Below, piece by piece: positions 28,046 through 36,764 of a DNA stretch of 64,000 nucleotides (its first letter is position 1; every line of letters starts with the position of its first letter). Below the pieces are notes generated by a model, which did no database searches, was not told the origin of the DNA, and saw only the letters and a list, made by a program, of their open reading frames with translations. The stretch covers positions 558,001 to 622,000 of the forward strand of contig NZ_CP049366.1 of the NCBI RefSeq assembly GCF_014058425.1, read 5' to 3'. The position numbers were made by a program, and so were the translations under genes. The DNA is from Companilactobacillus pabuli. Its GTDB lineage: Bacteria; Bacillota; Bacilli; Lactobacillales; Lactobacillaceae.

Positions 28046-29059
28046 ATGTCAGAAAAAGATATGCAATCATATTTTGATAAGCTAAACAAAGCCAATTCTT
28101 TATTGAAGGAGTCTTTGAAAGTAAGTAATATTGATACACTTGCCGAGAATTTAACTAATATTTCCGATGGTAAAGTTTATGTTGAAAATTCAGTTCCTGA
28201 TCAAGAAACGGTTGCTAAACTAGAAGCAATTTATCAAGAATTAAAGCAACTAAACTTAACTCCATTACAATTAAAGCAAGCTATCACGGTTGCTATTATC
28301 AAAGCTCAAAAAGATGATAAAGCAGAAGTCAATAAATTAATGACTCCAGATGCCATTGGTTTGATTGCGAGCCTTATTGCTTATGAGGTACTAAATGTTC
28401 AAAATAAAAAAACGGTGAACATAGTTGATCCGACGGTCGGAACAGGTAACTTATTGATTGAAGTTATCGAACAATTGAATATGACTGATAAATTTCATAT
28501 CAACGCTGCAGCTTTGGACAATGATGACACGCTCGTTGCCTTGGCCAAGTCATTTAGTGAAGTAATGAATCTTAATTTGGATGCCTATCATCAAGATAGT
28601 GTAGCGGATTGGGATATTACCGATATCGACATGGCAGTAGCAGATTTACCAGTTGGCTACTATCCAATTGATGAAAATGCTAAAAACTTCCAGACTAGCG
28701 CTGAATCGGGCCATTCTTATGCTCACCATCTGTTGATTGAACAAACAATGAATAATTTGAATGATGGTGGACTGGGTATTTTTATTGTTCCATCACAAAT
28801 TTTCCAAACTGATCAAGCTAAGAAATTATCTGAATGGATGGTTTCAAGTGTTTATTTGCAGGCTGTCTTAGACTTACCTGCTAATTTGTTTGCTTCTAAA
28901 GAGGCACAAAAGGCAGTAGTCGTTTTGCAAAAACACGGTGGCAATGCTAAGCAAGTGGAAAATGTTTTGATGGGTACAATTCCAGACACTAATAATCCCA
29001 AGTTGTTTGAAGGATTTAAAGACCAGTTACAAGACTGGGCTAAAAATTTTAAAGGTTAG
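28046..29059 (+). CDS. YtxK-like class I SAM-dependent methyltransferase
   Basis: 337 aa. An N-terminal helical part (about 1-100) precedes a Rossmann methyltransferase domain related to N6-adenine DNA methylases: SAM motif DPTVGTGN at 128-135, and the catalytic-motif position reads ADLPVGYYP where DNA methylases have NPPY. The changed catalytic motif makes DNA adenine methylation uncertain. This gene pairs with ackA in many Firmicutes (ytxK-ackA) and follows the comG operon in lactobacilli. An AAAGAGG site precedes the ATG; ackA begins 11 bases later. Confidence 0.82.
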   Translation: MSEKDMQSYFDKLNKANSLLKESLKVSNIDTLAENLTNISDGKVYVENSVPDQETVAKLEAIYQELKQLNLTPLQLKQAITVAIIKAQKDDKAEVNKLMTPDAIGLIASLIAYEVLNVQNKKTVNIVDPTVGTGNLLIEVIEQLNMTDKFHINAAALDNDDTLVALAKSFSEVMNLNLDAYHQDSVADWDITDIDMAVADLPVGYYPIDENAKNFQTSAESGHSYAHHLLIEQTMNNLNDGGLGIFIVPSQIFQTDQAKKLSEWMVSSVYLQAVLDLPANLFASKEAQKAVVVLQKHGGNAKQVENVLMGTIPDTNNPKLFEGFKDQLQDWAKNFKG

Positions 29060-29069
29060 GTGAGATTAA

Positions 29070-30266
29070 ATGTCTAAAATCATGGCCGTTAATTCTGGTA
29101 GCTCTACACTGAAGTGGAAACTATACACAGTACCTGGTGAAAAGGTTGTTGCAAAAGGAATGGTTGATCGTCTTGGCCTTTCTGATTCAGTTTTTGAAGT
29201 TGAATTTGGTGGTAAAAAGATCAGTGAGATGGGTGATATCCCTGATCACACAACTGCTGTCAATAAAATGCTCGATAAGTTGATCGACTTAAAAATCATT
29301 GATGATTATTCAGAAATCACTGGTGTCGGTCATCGAGTAGTTGCTGGTGGTAGTATCTTTAAAGACTCCGCTGTTGTGACTCCGAGAGTAATTCAACAAA
29401 TCAAAAATTTGTCAGAGTTCGCTCCACTGCACAATCCTGGACAAGCTGCTGGTATTGAAGCATTTGAAAGAATATTGCCAGATGTACCACAAGTAGCTGT
29501 TTTTGATACTTCATTCCATCAAACAATGGATCCAGTTAATTACTTGTATAGCATTCCTTACGAATATTATGAAAAATATGGTGTTCGTAAATTTGGAGCT
29601 CACGGTACTAGCCATAGATATGTCTCACAAGCTGCAGCCGATTATTTGCACGTACCTTTGAATGACTTGAAGATTATCTCTTGTCACTTAGGTAGTGGTT
29701 CATCAATCGATGCGATTGAAGACGGCAAGTCAATCGATACTTCAATGGGCTTCACGCCACTAGCCGGTATCACAATGAGTACACGTTCTGGGGACATTGA
29801 TCCTTCACTTGTTGCTTATTTAATGCAAAAGTTAAAGATTACTGACCCTAGTGAAATGGTTAAAATTTTGAATACCAAGTCTGGTTTATTAGGTATTTCT
29901 GGCGTTTCACCAGATATGCGTGATTTACTAGCTACTAGAGCGGAAAACGATCGTTCTGATTTGGCAATCAAAATTTTCATCAATCGCATCGTCAAATATA
30001 TTGGTTCATACATCGCTATGCTCAAGGGCACTGATGTAATTATCTTTACCGCTGGTGTTGGTGCAGGTAATGCTGAAATCAGAGCAGATATTGCCAATAG
30101 TTTTAATTATATGGGTGTAAAAATTGATAATGAACGTAACGAAAATGGTACTGGAACACGTTTGATCAGTACTGATGATTCAACAGTCAAGGTTCTAGTC
30201 GTTCCTACAGATGAGGAACTAATGATTGTTCGTGACGTCATTCGTCTAACTAAATATAGTGATTAA
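29070..30266 (+). CDS. ackA: Acetate kinase
   Basis: 398 aa ASKHA-fold kinase; it converts acetyl phosphate and ADP to acetate and ATP, completing the Pta-AckA pathway (pta is at 5574-6542). N-terminal VNSGSSTLKWKLY, the GAHGTSHRYV motif and C-terminal TAGVGAGNAEIR are diagnostic. The length is standard. It is likely co-transcribed with the upstream methyltransferase gene and is followed by a terminator. Confidence 0.96.
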   Translation: MSKIMAVNSGSSTLKWKLYTVPGEKVVAKGMVDRLGLSDSVFEVEFGGKKISEMGDIPDHTTAVNKMLDKLIDLKIIDDYSEITGVGHRVVAGGSIFKDSAVVTPRVIQQIKNLSEFAPLHNPGQAAGIEAFERILPDVPQVAVFDTSFHQTMDPVNYLYSIPYEYYEKYGVRKFGAHGTSHRYVSQAAADYLHVPLNDLKIISCHLGSGSSIDAIEDGKSIDTSMGFTPLAGITMSTRSGDIDPSLVAYLMQKLKITDPSEMVKILNTKSGLLGISGVSPDMRDLLATRAENDRSDLAIKIFINRIVKYIGSYIAMLKGTDVIIFTAGVGAGNAEIRADIANSFNYMGVKIDNERNENGTGTRLISTDDSTVKVLVVPTDEELMIVRDVIRLTKYSD

Positions 30267-30271
30267 TATTC

Positions 30272-30314
30272 AAGGAATCGAAACTAATTTAACTAGTTTT
30301 GACTCCTTTTTTTT
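30272..30314 (+). terminator. ackA terminator
   Basis: AAGGA-TC-AAACTA pairs with TAGTTTTGA-TCCTT, with T8 downstream. Confidence 0.88.
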
Positions 30315-30361
30315 ATTCCAAAAACTAGAAGAAAAATGATACAAAAATCAAAATGTAAGCC

Positions 30362-30389
30362 TTTACTTTCCTAAGAAAACTGCTATATT
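30362..30389 (+). promoter_or_regulatory. Possible ohyA promoter
   Basis: TTTACT, 16 bases, TATATT, 46 bases before the ohyA start; a moderate match. Confidence 0.4.
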
Positions 30390-30435
30390 TGAGTTGTATA
30401 GGTGAACAGTAAGATTTGAATGGAGGTTAGTTATT

Positions 30436-32112
30436 ATGACAAGAAAAGCCTACATGATTGGTACTGGTATTGGTAACTTAGCTGCTGGTATCTATTTGAT
30501 TCGTGATGGCGGATTCAATGGTGATCAAATCACTATGATGGGACTTGAAGACCACGGTGCTAATGATGGTGCCGCTGTAAAAGATTATGAAAATGAATAT
30601 GGTAACCAAGCACTTTCTAATAACAAAGGATTCCTAGCAAAAGGTGGAAGAATGCTTAACGAAGAAACTTTCGAAAATCTTTGGGACGTTTTGCGTTCAG
30701 TACCATCACTAGACCATCCTGGACAAACTGTTACCGACGATATTTTGAATTTTGACCATGCCCATCCAACACATGATGTGGGACGTTTGATTGATCACAA
30801 TGGACCACGAGTAAATCCGGGTAAAGATAATTACAAACATATGCAATTTGATAATAAAGATCGTTACTTGTTGTCGAAATTGATGTTGATGCCTGAAAAG
30901 GATGAAGAAAAGTTGAACAACATCAGTATTGCTGAATGGTTTGCAAGTAGTCCTCACTTCTTCACAACTAATTTCTGGTACATGTGGCAAACAACCTTTG
31001 CTTTCAAACGTGCTAGTTCAGCAGTTGAATTACGTCGTTACATGAATCGTATGATTCTAGAATTCAGTCGTATCAATACTTTGGAAGGTGTTACGAGAAG
31101 TCCTTATAATCAATTTGAAAGTATTATTTTGCCAATGCGCAAATACTTGGAAGACCGTGGCGTAACCTTTATCAATAATCGCAAAGTTACTGACCTCGAA
31201 TTCAAAGACACACCTTTGCAAGATGATATCGTTGTAACTGGCTTGAAGTATGAAGAAGTCGACAATGACAACAAAGAAGGTCATATCGATATTGCCGAAA
31301 ATGACTTAGTCTTCGATACTAATGGTTCAATCACTGACAGTTCAGCAATTGGTGATTTCAACACACCATTCAAAGAGAATATGGATTATGCACCTAGTGC
31401 CATGCTTTGGAAGAAAGCTGCCGAGAAATTCTACTCACTAGGTAATCCGGATAAATTCTTTGGTGACCGTTCACAAAGTGAGTGGGTAAGTTTCACAGTC
31501 ACAACAAACAACCACTTCTTAGTTAACGAAATTTCACGTATCACTCAACAAGAACCGGGTAATGCTTTGAACACATGGATTGAGAGTACACCATTGTTGT
31601 CAATCGTTGTTCACCACCAACCACATTTCAAGGCACAAAAACCTAACGAATCAACATTCTGGGGTTACTTCATGTATCCAAGAAGAAATGGTGATTACGT
31701 TCAAAAGCCTGTTATGGAAATGACTGGTAAAGAAATGCTTGAAGAGTTGCTCGGTAATTTGGCTGCAACTGATCCAAGCAAAGACAATATCAAGAACCAT
31801 ACTCAAGAAATCATGGACAGTATTGTCAATGTTATCCCAGTTCACTTGCCATATGCTTCTGCAATGTTCAATCAAAGAGCTGTCGGTGACCGTCCTGATG
31901 TAGTGCCAAAGCACAGTAGAAACTTAGCCTTCATCAGTCAATTCTGTGAACAACCATTTGATATGGTCTTTACAGAACAATATTCATTCCGTGCCGCACA
32001 ACGTGCTGTTTACACTTTGTTGAATATTCCATTGTCAGAAATGACACCAATGCACCATTACGAGAAAGATCCAAAAGTAATGGCCCGTGCTACTAAGACA
32101 ATGTTTAGATAG
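30436..32112 (+). CDS. ohyA: Oleate hydratase (MCRA family)
   Basis: 558 aa FAD-dependent hydratase that adds water to the cis-9 double bond of oleic and linoleic acid, giving 10-hydroxy fatty acids; in lactobacilli this detoxifies free unsaturated fatty acids. The N-terminal dinucleotide fold MIGTGIGNLAAGIYLIRDGG is clear. A long conserved central part includes WYMWQTTFAFKRASSAVE and the C-terminal FNQRAVGDRP and QFCEQPFDMVFTEQYS runs. An ATGGAGG site precedes the ATG. It is single gene; a palindromic element begins within a few bases after its stop. Confidence 0.94.
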   Translation: MTRKAYMIGTGIGNLAAGIYLIRDGGFNGDQITMMGLEDHGANDGAAVKDYENEYGNQALSNNKGFLAKGGRMLNEETFENLWDVLRSVPSLDHPGQTVTDDILNFDHAHPTHDVGRLIDHNGPRVNPGKDNYKHMQFDNKDRYLLSKLMLMPEKDEEKLNNISIAEWFASSPHFFTTNFWYMWQTTFAFKRASSAVELRRYMNRMILEFSRINTLEGVTRSPYNQFESIILPMRKYLEDRGVTFINNRKVTDLEFKDTPLQDDIVVTGLKYEEVDNDNKEGHIDIAENDLVFDTNGSITDSSAIGDFNTPFKENMDYAPSAMLWKKAAEKFYSLGNPDKFFGDRSQSEWVSFTVTTNNHFLVNEISRITQQEPGNALNTWIESTPLLSIVVHHQPHFKAQKPNESTFWGYFMYPRRNGDYVQKPVMEMTGKEMLEELLGNLAATDPSKDNIKNHTQEIMDSIVNVIPVHLPYASAMFNQRAVGDRPDVVPKHSRNLAFISQFCEQPFDMVFTEQYSFRAAQRAVYTLLNIPLSEMTPMHHYEKDPKVMARATKTMFR

Positions 32113-32252
32113 AGAGAGGGTGGAACAAGCCCGGGAATTCTCGAGGATTTGCTTAGTGATGGAAATTGACTGCGGTATTTGGTCTTGCAGGCGATTTTCA
32201 TTACGTAGCAAACCGGAGAGAATTGGCTTGTGTAACCCGTTTAGATAGAGAG
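32103..32252. mobile_element. Palindromic 122-bp element with 14-bp flanking repeats
   Basis: GTTTAGATAGAGAG occurs at 32103-32116 (spanning the ohyA stop) and again at 32239-32252. Between them, 32117-32238 folds on itself: GGGT-ACAAGCC-AATTCTC pairs with GAGAATTGGCTTGT-ACCC, then TTTGCT-GTGATG-AAA pairs with TTTCATTAC-AGCAAA, with an inner CTGC/GCAG hairpin. It looks like a small non-autonomous insertion (MITE-like) or a repeat-derived RNA. No ORF of its own is supported. Confidence 0.55.
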
Positions 32253-32282
32253 TGTGAAGAAGTTCGTTTAAAAACAAAATAT

Positions 32283-32328
32283 TTCACAAAGTAGGTTGAA
32301 AATCACTTCAATCTACTTTTTTTGTGAA
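32283..32328 (+). terminator. Terminator after ohyA and its element
   Basis: AGTAGGTTGAA pairs with TTCAATCTACT followed by T7. The stem is extended by outer TTCACAAA/TTTGTGAA, which also resembles a Rex half-site pair. Confidence 0.85.
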
Positions 32329-32353
32329 TTAAAAAAGGCCCATAATACGGACT

Positions 32354-32373
32354 TTGTGAAGAAATATTCACAA
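32354..32373 (+). promoter_or_regulatory. Rex-like operator upstream of adhE
   Basis: TTGTGAA, 6 bases, TTCACAA: a perfect inverted repeat two bases longer than the canonical Rex site. A weaker copy (TGTGAA..TTCATTGA) is at 32394-32410. AdhE is a standard target of the NADH/NAD+ sensor Rex. Confidence 0.55.
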
Positions 32374-32433
32374 TAAAAACTATGATTTTAGGGATGTGAA
32401 ATTCATTGACTAACAAACAATTGTCTGCTACGT

Positions 32434-32447
32434 GTTGATATATCAAC
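32434..32447 (+). promoter_or_regulatory. Perfect palindrome upstream of adhE
   Basis: GTTGATATATCAAC is a 14-bp perfect palindrome 38 bases before the -35 box; an unknown operator. Confidence 0.4.
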
Positions 32448-32484
32448 GTGGATACGTTTACATTGTCTTTTTGGATTAAAATGC

Positions 32485-32512
32485 TTGAACAAAAAAAACA
32501 CAGTGATATGAT
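32485..32512 (+). promoter_or_regulatory. adhE: adhE promoter
   Basis: TTGAAC, 16 bases, TATGAT, giving a leader of about 45 bases before the GGAGG site of adhE. Confidence 0.65.
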
Positions 32513-32562
32513 AAAACGTGAATTAGTTAACAAATATAGTTTTTATTCTTGGAGGTAATCAG

Positions 32563-35181
32563 ATGTTGAAAGGTTCCAAAGATACAAATACTGCTGCAAA
32601 ACCCGACAAAAAAGAAGAAGTAAAACCTGTTATTGATGAAATGGTCGCTAAAGCTCAAAAAGCTTTGAAAATTATGGACAGTTTCACTCAAGAACAAGTT
32701 GATCACATTGTTCACCAAATGGCTATTGCTGGTTTGAATGCTAGTTTTAAATTAGCTAAATTGGCCTACGAAGAGACTGGTCGTGGTTTGGTTGAAGACA
32801 AAGTAATTAAGAATATGTATTCAACCGAAGAAATCTGGCACTCAATCAAACGTGATAAGACCGTTGGTATTATTGAAGATGATAAAGAACATCGTTTGAT
32901 CAAGGTTGCTGAGCCACTTGGTGTTTTAGCCGGTGTTACTCCAGTTACTAACCCAACTTCTACAGCAATGTTTAAGTCATTGATTGCCTTGAAGACACGT
33001 AATCCAATTATTTTTGGTTTCCATCCTCAAGCTCAAAAATGTTCAGTCGCTGCTGCTAAAGTTATGTTAAAGGCCGCTGTTGATGCGGGTGCTCCTGAAG
33101 ATGTTATCCAATGGATCGAAAAACCAAGTATTGAAGCTACTTCATACTTGATGAACAATGATGGAGTTGCCTCAGTTCTTGCTACTGGTGGTCCTGGAAT
33201 GGTCAAAGCCGCTTACTCAACTGGTAAACCTGCTTTGGGTGTTGGTCCTGGTAATGGTCCTGCTTACATTGAAAAAACTGCTAACATCAAACGTGCTGTT
33301 AACGATATTATGATTTCTAAGACTTTTGATAATGGTATGGTTTGTGCCGCTGAAAATAGTGCCATTATTGATGCTGATATTTACGATGAAGTTAAGTCAT
33401 TGTTTGAAAAGAACAAAGTCTTCTTCATCAAGAAAGCTGACTACAAGAAGTTAGCCGATGCTATGTTTAGACCAGAAGGTGGAGTTAAAGGTCCTATCGC
33501 CGGTCAATCCGCTTTGAATATTGCTAAACTTGCTGGTATCAAGGTTCCTGCTGATACTAAAGTTTTAGGTGTTGAATTAAGTAAGGTTGGTCCAGATGAA
33601 CCACTTTCAGCTGAAAAACTTTCACCAGTTCTATCAGTCTTCAAAGTTGCTGGCCACAAAGAAGGATTTGAAAAAGCTGATGAATTGCTACACTTTGGTG
33701 GTTTAGGTCACACAGTTGGTATCCACACAATGGATGAAGATTTGGCTACTGAATTTGGTATCAAGATGAAAGCTAGTCGTGTACTAGTTAATACTCCTGC
33801 TGCTATCGGTGGTATTGGTAATCTTTATAACGAAATGATTCCATCACTTACACTTGGTACTGGTTCATGGGGTAAGAATTCCATTTCTCACAACGTATCT
33901 TCATTTGATTTGCTTAATATTAAGACAATCGCTAAACGGAGAAATAACATGCAATGGATTAAACAACCAAGAGTTTACTATGAAAAGACTTCAGTTCGTT
34001 ACTTAGAGGACCTTGAAGGAATGAAGAGAGCCTTCATCGTTTGTGATCCTGTCATGGTCCAATTAGGATTTGTTGATACGATTACTGATGAATTGAAACG
34101 TAGCAAGGTTAACGTCGAATACTCAATGTTCTCAGACGTTGACAATATTGTAACCACTGATGTTGTTAAACGTGGTGTTACACAAATGAACCTCTTCAAA
34201 CCAGATACAATCATTGCTTTAGGTGGCGGTACAACAATGGAAACTGCCAAAGACATGTGGTTATTCTATGAACATCCAGATGTTGATTTGTTTGGTGCAA
34301 AACAAGGTTTCATCGATATTAGAAAACGTACTTACAAGTTCCCTAAGCCAGAAAAAGCTCAATTTGTTGCTATTCCTACAACATTCGGCGGCGGAGATCA
34401 AGTTACACCATTTAGTTCAATTATCGATACTAAGACTGGTACTAAGTACCCAATTGCTGATTATGCATTGACACCTGATGTTGCTATCATTGATTCACAA
34501 TTTGTTGAAACAATGCCAAAAGACATCATGGCCGAATCTGGTATGGATGTTTTGACTAACGCGGTTGAATCATACGTTGCTAATATGGCTTCAGATTACA
34601 CAAGACCATATGCACTCCAAGCTATCAAGTTAGTCTTTGATAACTTAGAGAAGGCTGTTGCTGGTGATAAAAATGCTCAAGCTGAAATGCACAATGCATC
34701 AACTCTAGCTGGCTTATCATATGGTAATGCCTTTGCTGGTGTGGCACATTCAATCACTGATGTCTTGACTAACGTTTATGGTATCAGACATGGATTGGCA
34801 TCGATCATTGCCTTGCCACAAGTTATCAACTATAACTTCGAGCAACCAACTAAGATGACAATGTGGCCTGCATATGAAAGCTTCAGAGCTGATTCTGATT
34901 ATGCTGCTATGGCTAGTTACATTGGTTTGACTGGCAAAGACAACCGTGCTTTGAAGGATGCCTTAGTGAAGAAGATTGTTGATCTTGCTCATGCTGTTGG
35001 TATTAAGTTAAGCTTGAAGGACAACTATATCGATAAGAAAGACTTCGATAGTAAGTTGGATGACTTAGCTGAAGCAACCTTTGGCGATCAATTCTCATTC
35101 ACTAACCCTAAGGAACCATTGATTTCAGAATTGAAACAAATTCTTGAAGATGTTTATGTCGGTAAAGGAATCGAAAAATAA
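32563..35181 (+). CDS. adhE: Bifunctional acetaldehyde-CoA/alcohol dehydrogenase
   Basis: 872 aa. It reduces acetyl-CoA to acetaldehyde and then ethanol, regenerating NAD+ (two NADH each turn). The N-terminal aldehyde dehydrogenase domain spans about 1-440 with catalytic Cys-261 (GMVCAAENSAI). A linker precedes the C-terminal Fe-alcohol dehydrogenase (about 455-872) with ALGGGTTMETAKDMW, SGMDVLTNAVESYV and the iron-binding histidines in GVAHSITDVLTNVYGIRHGLA. The length is normal and both halves are intact. The leader has Rex-like sites. It is monocistronic with a strong terminator. Confidence 0.96.
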   Translation: MLKGSKDTNTAAKPDKKEEVKPVIDEMVAKAQKALKIMDSFTQEQVDHIVHQMAIAGLNASFKLAKLAYEETGRGLVEDKVIKNMYSTEEIWHSIKRDKTVGIIEDDKEHRLIKVAEPLGVLAGVTPVTNPTSTAMFKSLIALKTRNPIIFGFHPQAQKCSVAAAKVMLKAAVDAGAPEDVIQWIEKPSIEATSYLMNNDGVASVLATGGPGMVKAAYSTGKPALGVGPGNGPAYIEKTANIKRAVNDIMISKTFDNGMVCAAENSAIIDADIYDEVKSLFEKNKVFFIKKADYKKLADAMFRPEGGVKGPIAGQSALNIAKLAGIKVPADTKVLGVELSKVGPDEPLSAEKLSPVLSVFKVAGHKEGFEKADELLHFGGLGHTVGIHTMDEDLATEFGIKMKASRVLVNTPAAIGGIGNLYNEMIPSLTLGTGSWGKNSISHNVSSFDLLNIKTIAKRRNNMQWIKQPRVYYEKTSVRYLEDLEGMKRAFIVCDPVMVQLGFVDTITDELKRSKVNVEYSMFSDVDNIVTTDVVKRGVTQMNLFKPDTIIALGGGTTMETAKDMWLFYEHPDVDLFGAKQGFIDIRKRTYKFPKPEKAQFVAIPTTFGGGDQVTPFSSIIDTKTGTKYPIADYALTPDVAIIDSQFVETMPKDIMAESGMDVLTNAVESYVANMASDYTRPYALQAIKLVFDNLEKAVAGDKNAQAEMHNASTLAGLSYGNAFAGVAHSITDVLTNVYGIRHGLASIIALPQVINYNFEQPTKMTMWPAYESFRADSDYAAMASYIGLTGKDNRALKDALVKKIVDLAHAVGIKLSLKDNYIDKKDFDSKLDDLAEATFGDQFSFTNPKEPLISELKQILEDVYVGKGIEK

Positions 35182-35195
35182 ACTTTGATTAAATA

Positions 35196-35243
35196 AAAAA
35201 TGATGTAGTTCAGAGTAAAATCTGGATTACATCATTTTTTTTA
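35196..35243 (+). terminator. adhE terminator
   Basis: AAAAATGATGTA-TTCAGA pairs with TCTGGA-TACATCATTTTT. Confidence 0.9.
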
Positions 35244-35454
35244 TGATTTTTTATTCTATTTTGGCTATATTAATTCTCAGATTTTTCAGTCTATAATAAT
35301 ACAACCGATATTTATTTTTTTGTTAATTGTTAATAATACTGTTAAATCAGTATTTATAGGAATAAAAACAAGAAAAATTAATTGAATTTTTTTATATCGG
35401 CAATCGAGTTGTAAATGCTACAATTTCGGTGAATTTAAAGAACGGATGGGGATT

Positions 35455-36726
35455 ATGATTTCTTTAAAGAATAATAAAATCAAACTGGGTATCAATAAAG
35501 AACAGTGGAGTTGGATCATGTATGATTGGGCTAATTCTGCTTATGGAATTATTGTCACGACAGCGGTTTTACCCGTTTACTTCAAATCGGTTGCGACCAG
35601 TTCTGGGATTTCTAATGCTAGTTCAACAGCATATTGGGGATATGCTAATAGTTTTAGCACGTTATTAGTCTCATTGTTGGCACCGTTTTTAGGAGCATTG
35701 GCAGATTATCCTAATTTTAAAAAACGTTTATTGGGCATGTTTTGCTGGTTAGGAATTGTGATGACAGTCGGTCTAGCCTTTGTACCAGCTAGTCAGTGGC
35801 AAATATTGTTGACAATTTATATTTTTTCAGCAATTGGTTATTCAGTCAGTAACTTATTTTATGACAGCTTTTTGACTGATGTAGCTGATGATTTACAGAT
35901 GAATAAAATATCGACATATGGTTATGCATTTGGATATTTAGGCGGTGTTTTAGCCTTTATTCTATTCTTAATATTGCAATTGACGAGTGGCTTTGGGATG
36001 TTAGATGGAGCTGGCATAGCTAAAATGAGCTTTATTATTGCGGCTAGTTGGTGGCTGGTTTTTTACTTGCCACTTCAAAGAAATGTAACGCAAAAATATT
36101 CAGTAACATCTACTAAAACACCTTTGTCAGGAAGTTTTAAACGGGTGTTTGAAACCATCAGACACATCCGTCAGTATAAAAAAGTTGCTTGGTTCTTAGT
36201 AGCTTATTTCTTCTATATTGATGGTGTGGATACCATTTTTACAATGGCGACAGCAATCGGTTTGGATATTGGCATTAAGACGACAGAATTGATGATTGTC
36301 ATGTTAGTCGTGCAATTGATTGCCGTACCATTTTCAATCATGTTTGGCTGGTTGGCAGATAAAACTTCGACTCGTAAGGGTATTTTACTAGGAATTGGAG
36401 TTTACTTGTTAATTTGTTTATATGCTTTACGTTTGAAAACTAACTTTGACTTCTGGGTACTGGCAATTTTAGTGGGGACCAGTCAAGGTGGTTTACAAGC
36501 CTTGAGTAGATCTTACTTTGGACAAATTATCCCGAAAGAATCTGGTAGTGAATTTTATGGATTCTTGAATATTTTGGGTAAATTTTCAGCGGTCATGGGT
36601 CCATTTATTGTAGCAATCGTAACGCAAATGACTGGTAAGTCGACTATCGGTGCTGCTTCTTTGAGTGTTTTGTTTTTAGTAGGGCTAGTAATATTTGCTA
36701 TGCTGCCAAAAATTTCAAAAGAATAA
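35455..36726 (+). CDS. MFS transporter, UMF1/Atg22-like
   Basis: 423 aa with about twelve hydrophobic segments. The N-terminal IMYDWANSAYGIIVTTAVLP is diagnostic of the UMF1 (Atg22-like, vacuole-effluxer) branch of the major facilitator superfamily. Bacterial substrates are unknown; amino acid export is suspected from the yeast homologue. I use the ATG at 35455, preceded by GGATGGGG; an in-frame ATG at 35446 overlaps that site. The 3' end faces a glycerophosphodiesterase gene across a bidirectional terminator. Confidence 0.88.
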   Translation: MISLKNNKIKLGINKEQWSWIMYDWANSAYGIIVTTAVLPVYFKSVATSSGISNASSTAYWGYANSFSTLLVSLLAPFLGALADYPNFKKRLLGMFCWLGIVMTVGLAFVPASQWQILLTIYIFSAIGYSVSNLFYDSFLTDVADDLQMNKISTYGYAFGYLGGVLAFILFLILQLTSGFGMLDGAGIAKMSFIIAASWWLVFYLPLQRNVTQKYSVTSTKTPLSGSFKRVFETIRHIRQYKKVAWFLVAYFFYIDGVDTIFTMATAIGLDIGIKTTELMIVMLVVQLIAVPFSIMFGWLADKTSTRKGILLGIGVYLLICLYALRLKTNFDFWVLAILVGTSQGGLQALSRSYFGQIIPKESGSEFYGFLNILGKFSAVMGPFIVAIVTQMTGKSTIGAASLSVLFLVGLVIFAMLPKISKE

Positions 36727-36727
36727 T

Positions 36728-36763
36728 AAAAAAGGAAATCCAAATTTTGGATTTCCTTTTTTT
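36728..36763. terminator. Bidirectional terminator
   Basis: AAAAAGGAAATCCAAA pairs with TTTGGATTTCCTTTTT, between convergent genes. Confidence 0.92.
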
Positions 36764-36764
36764 G

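Noticed and set aside
32035-32277. 80-aa frame antisense to the ohyA end and palindromic element
   Set aside because: It crosses the ohyA coding end and the element and has no ribosome site.
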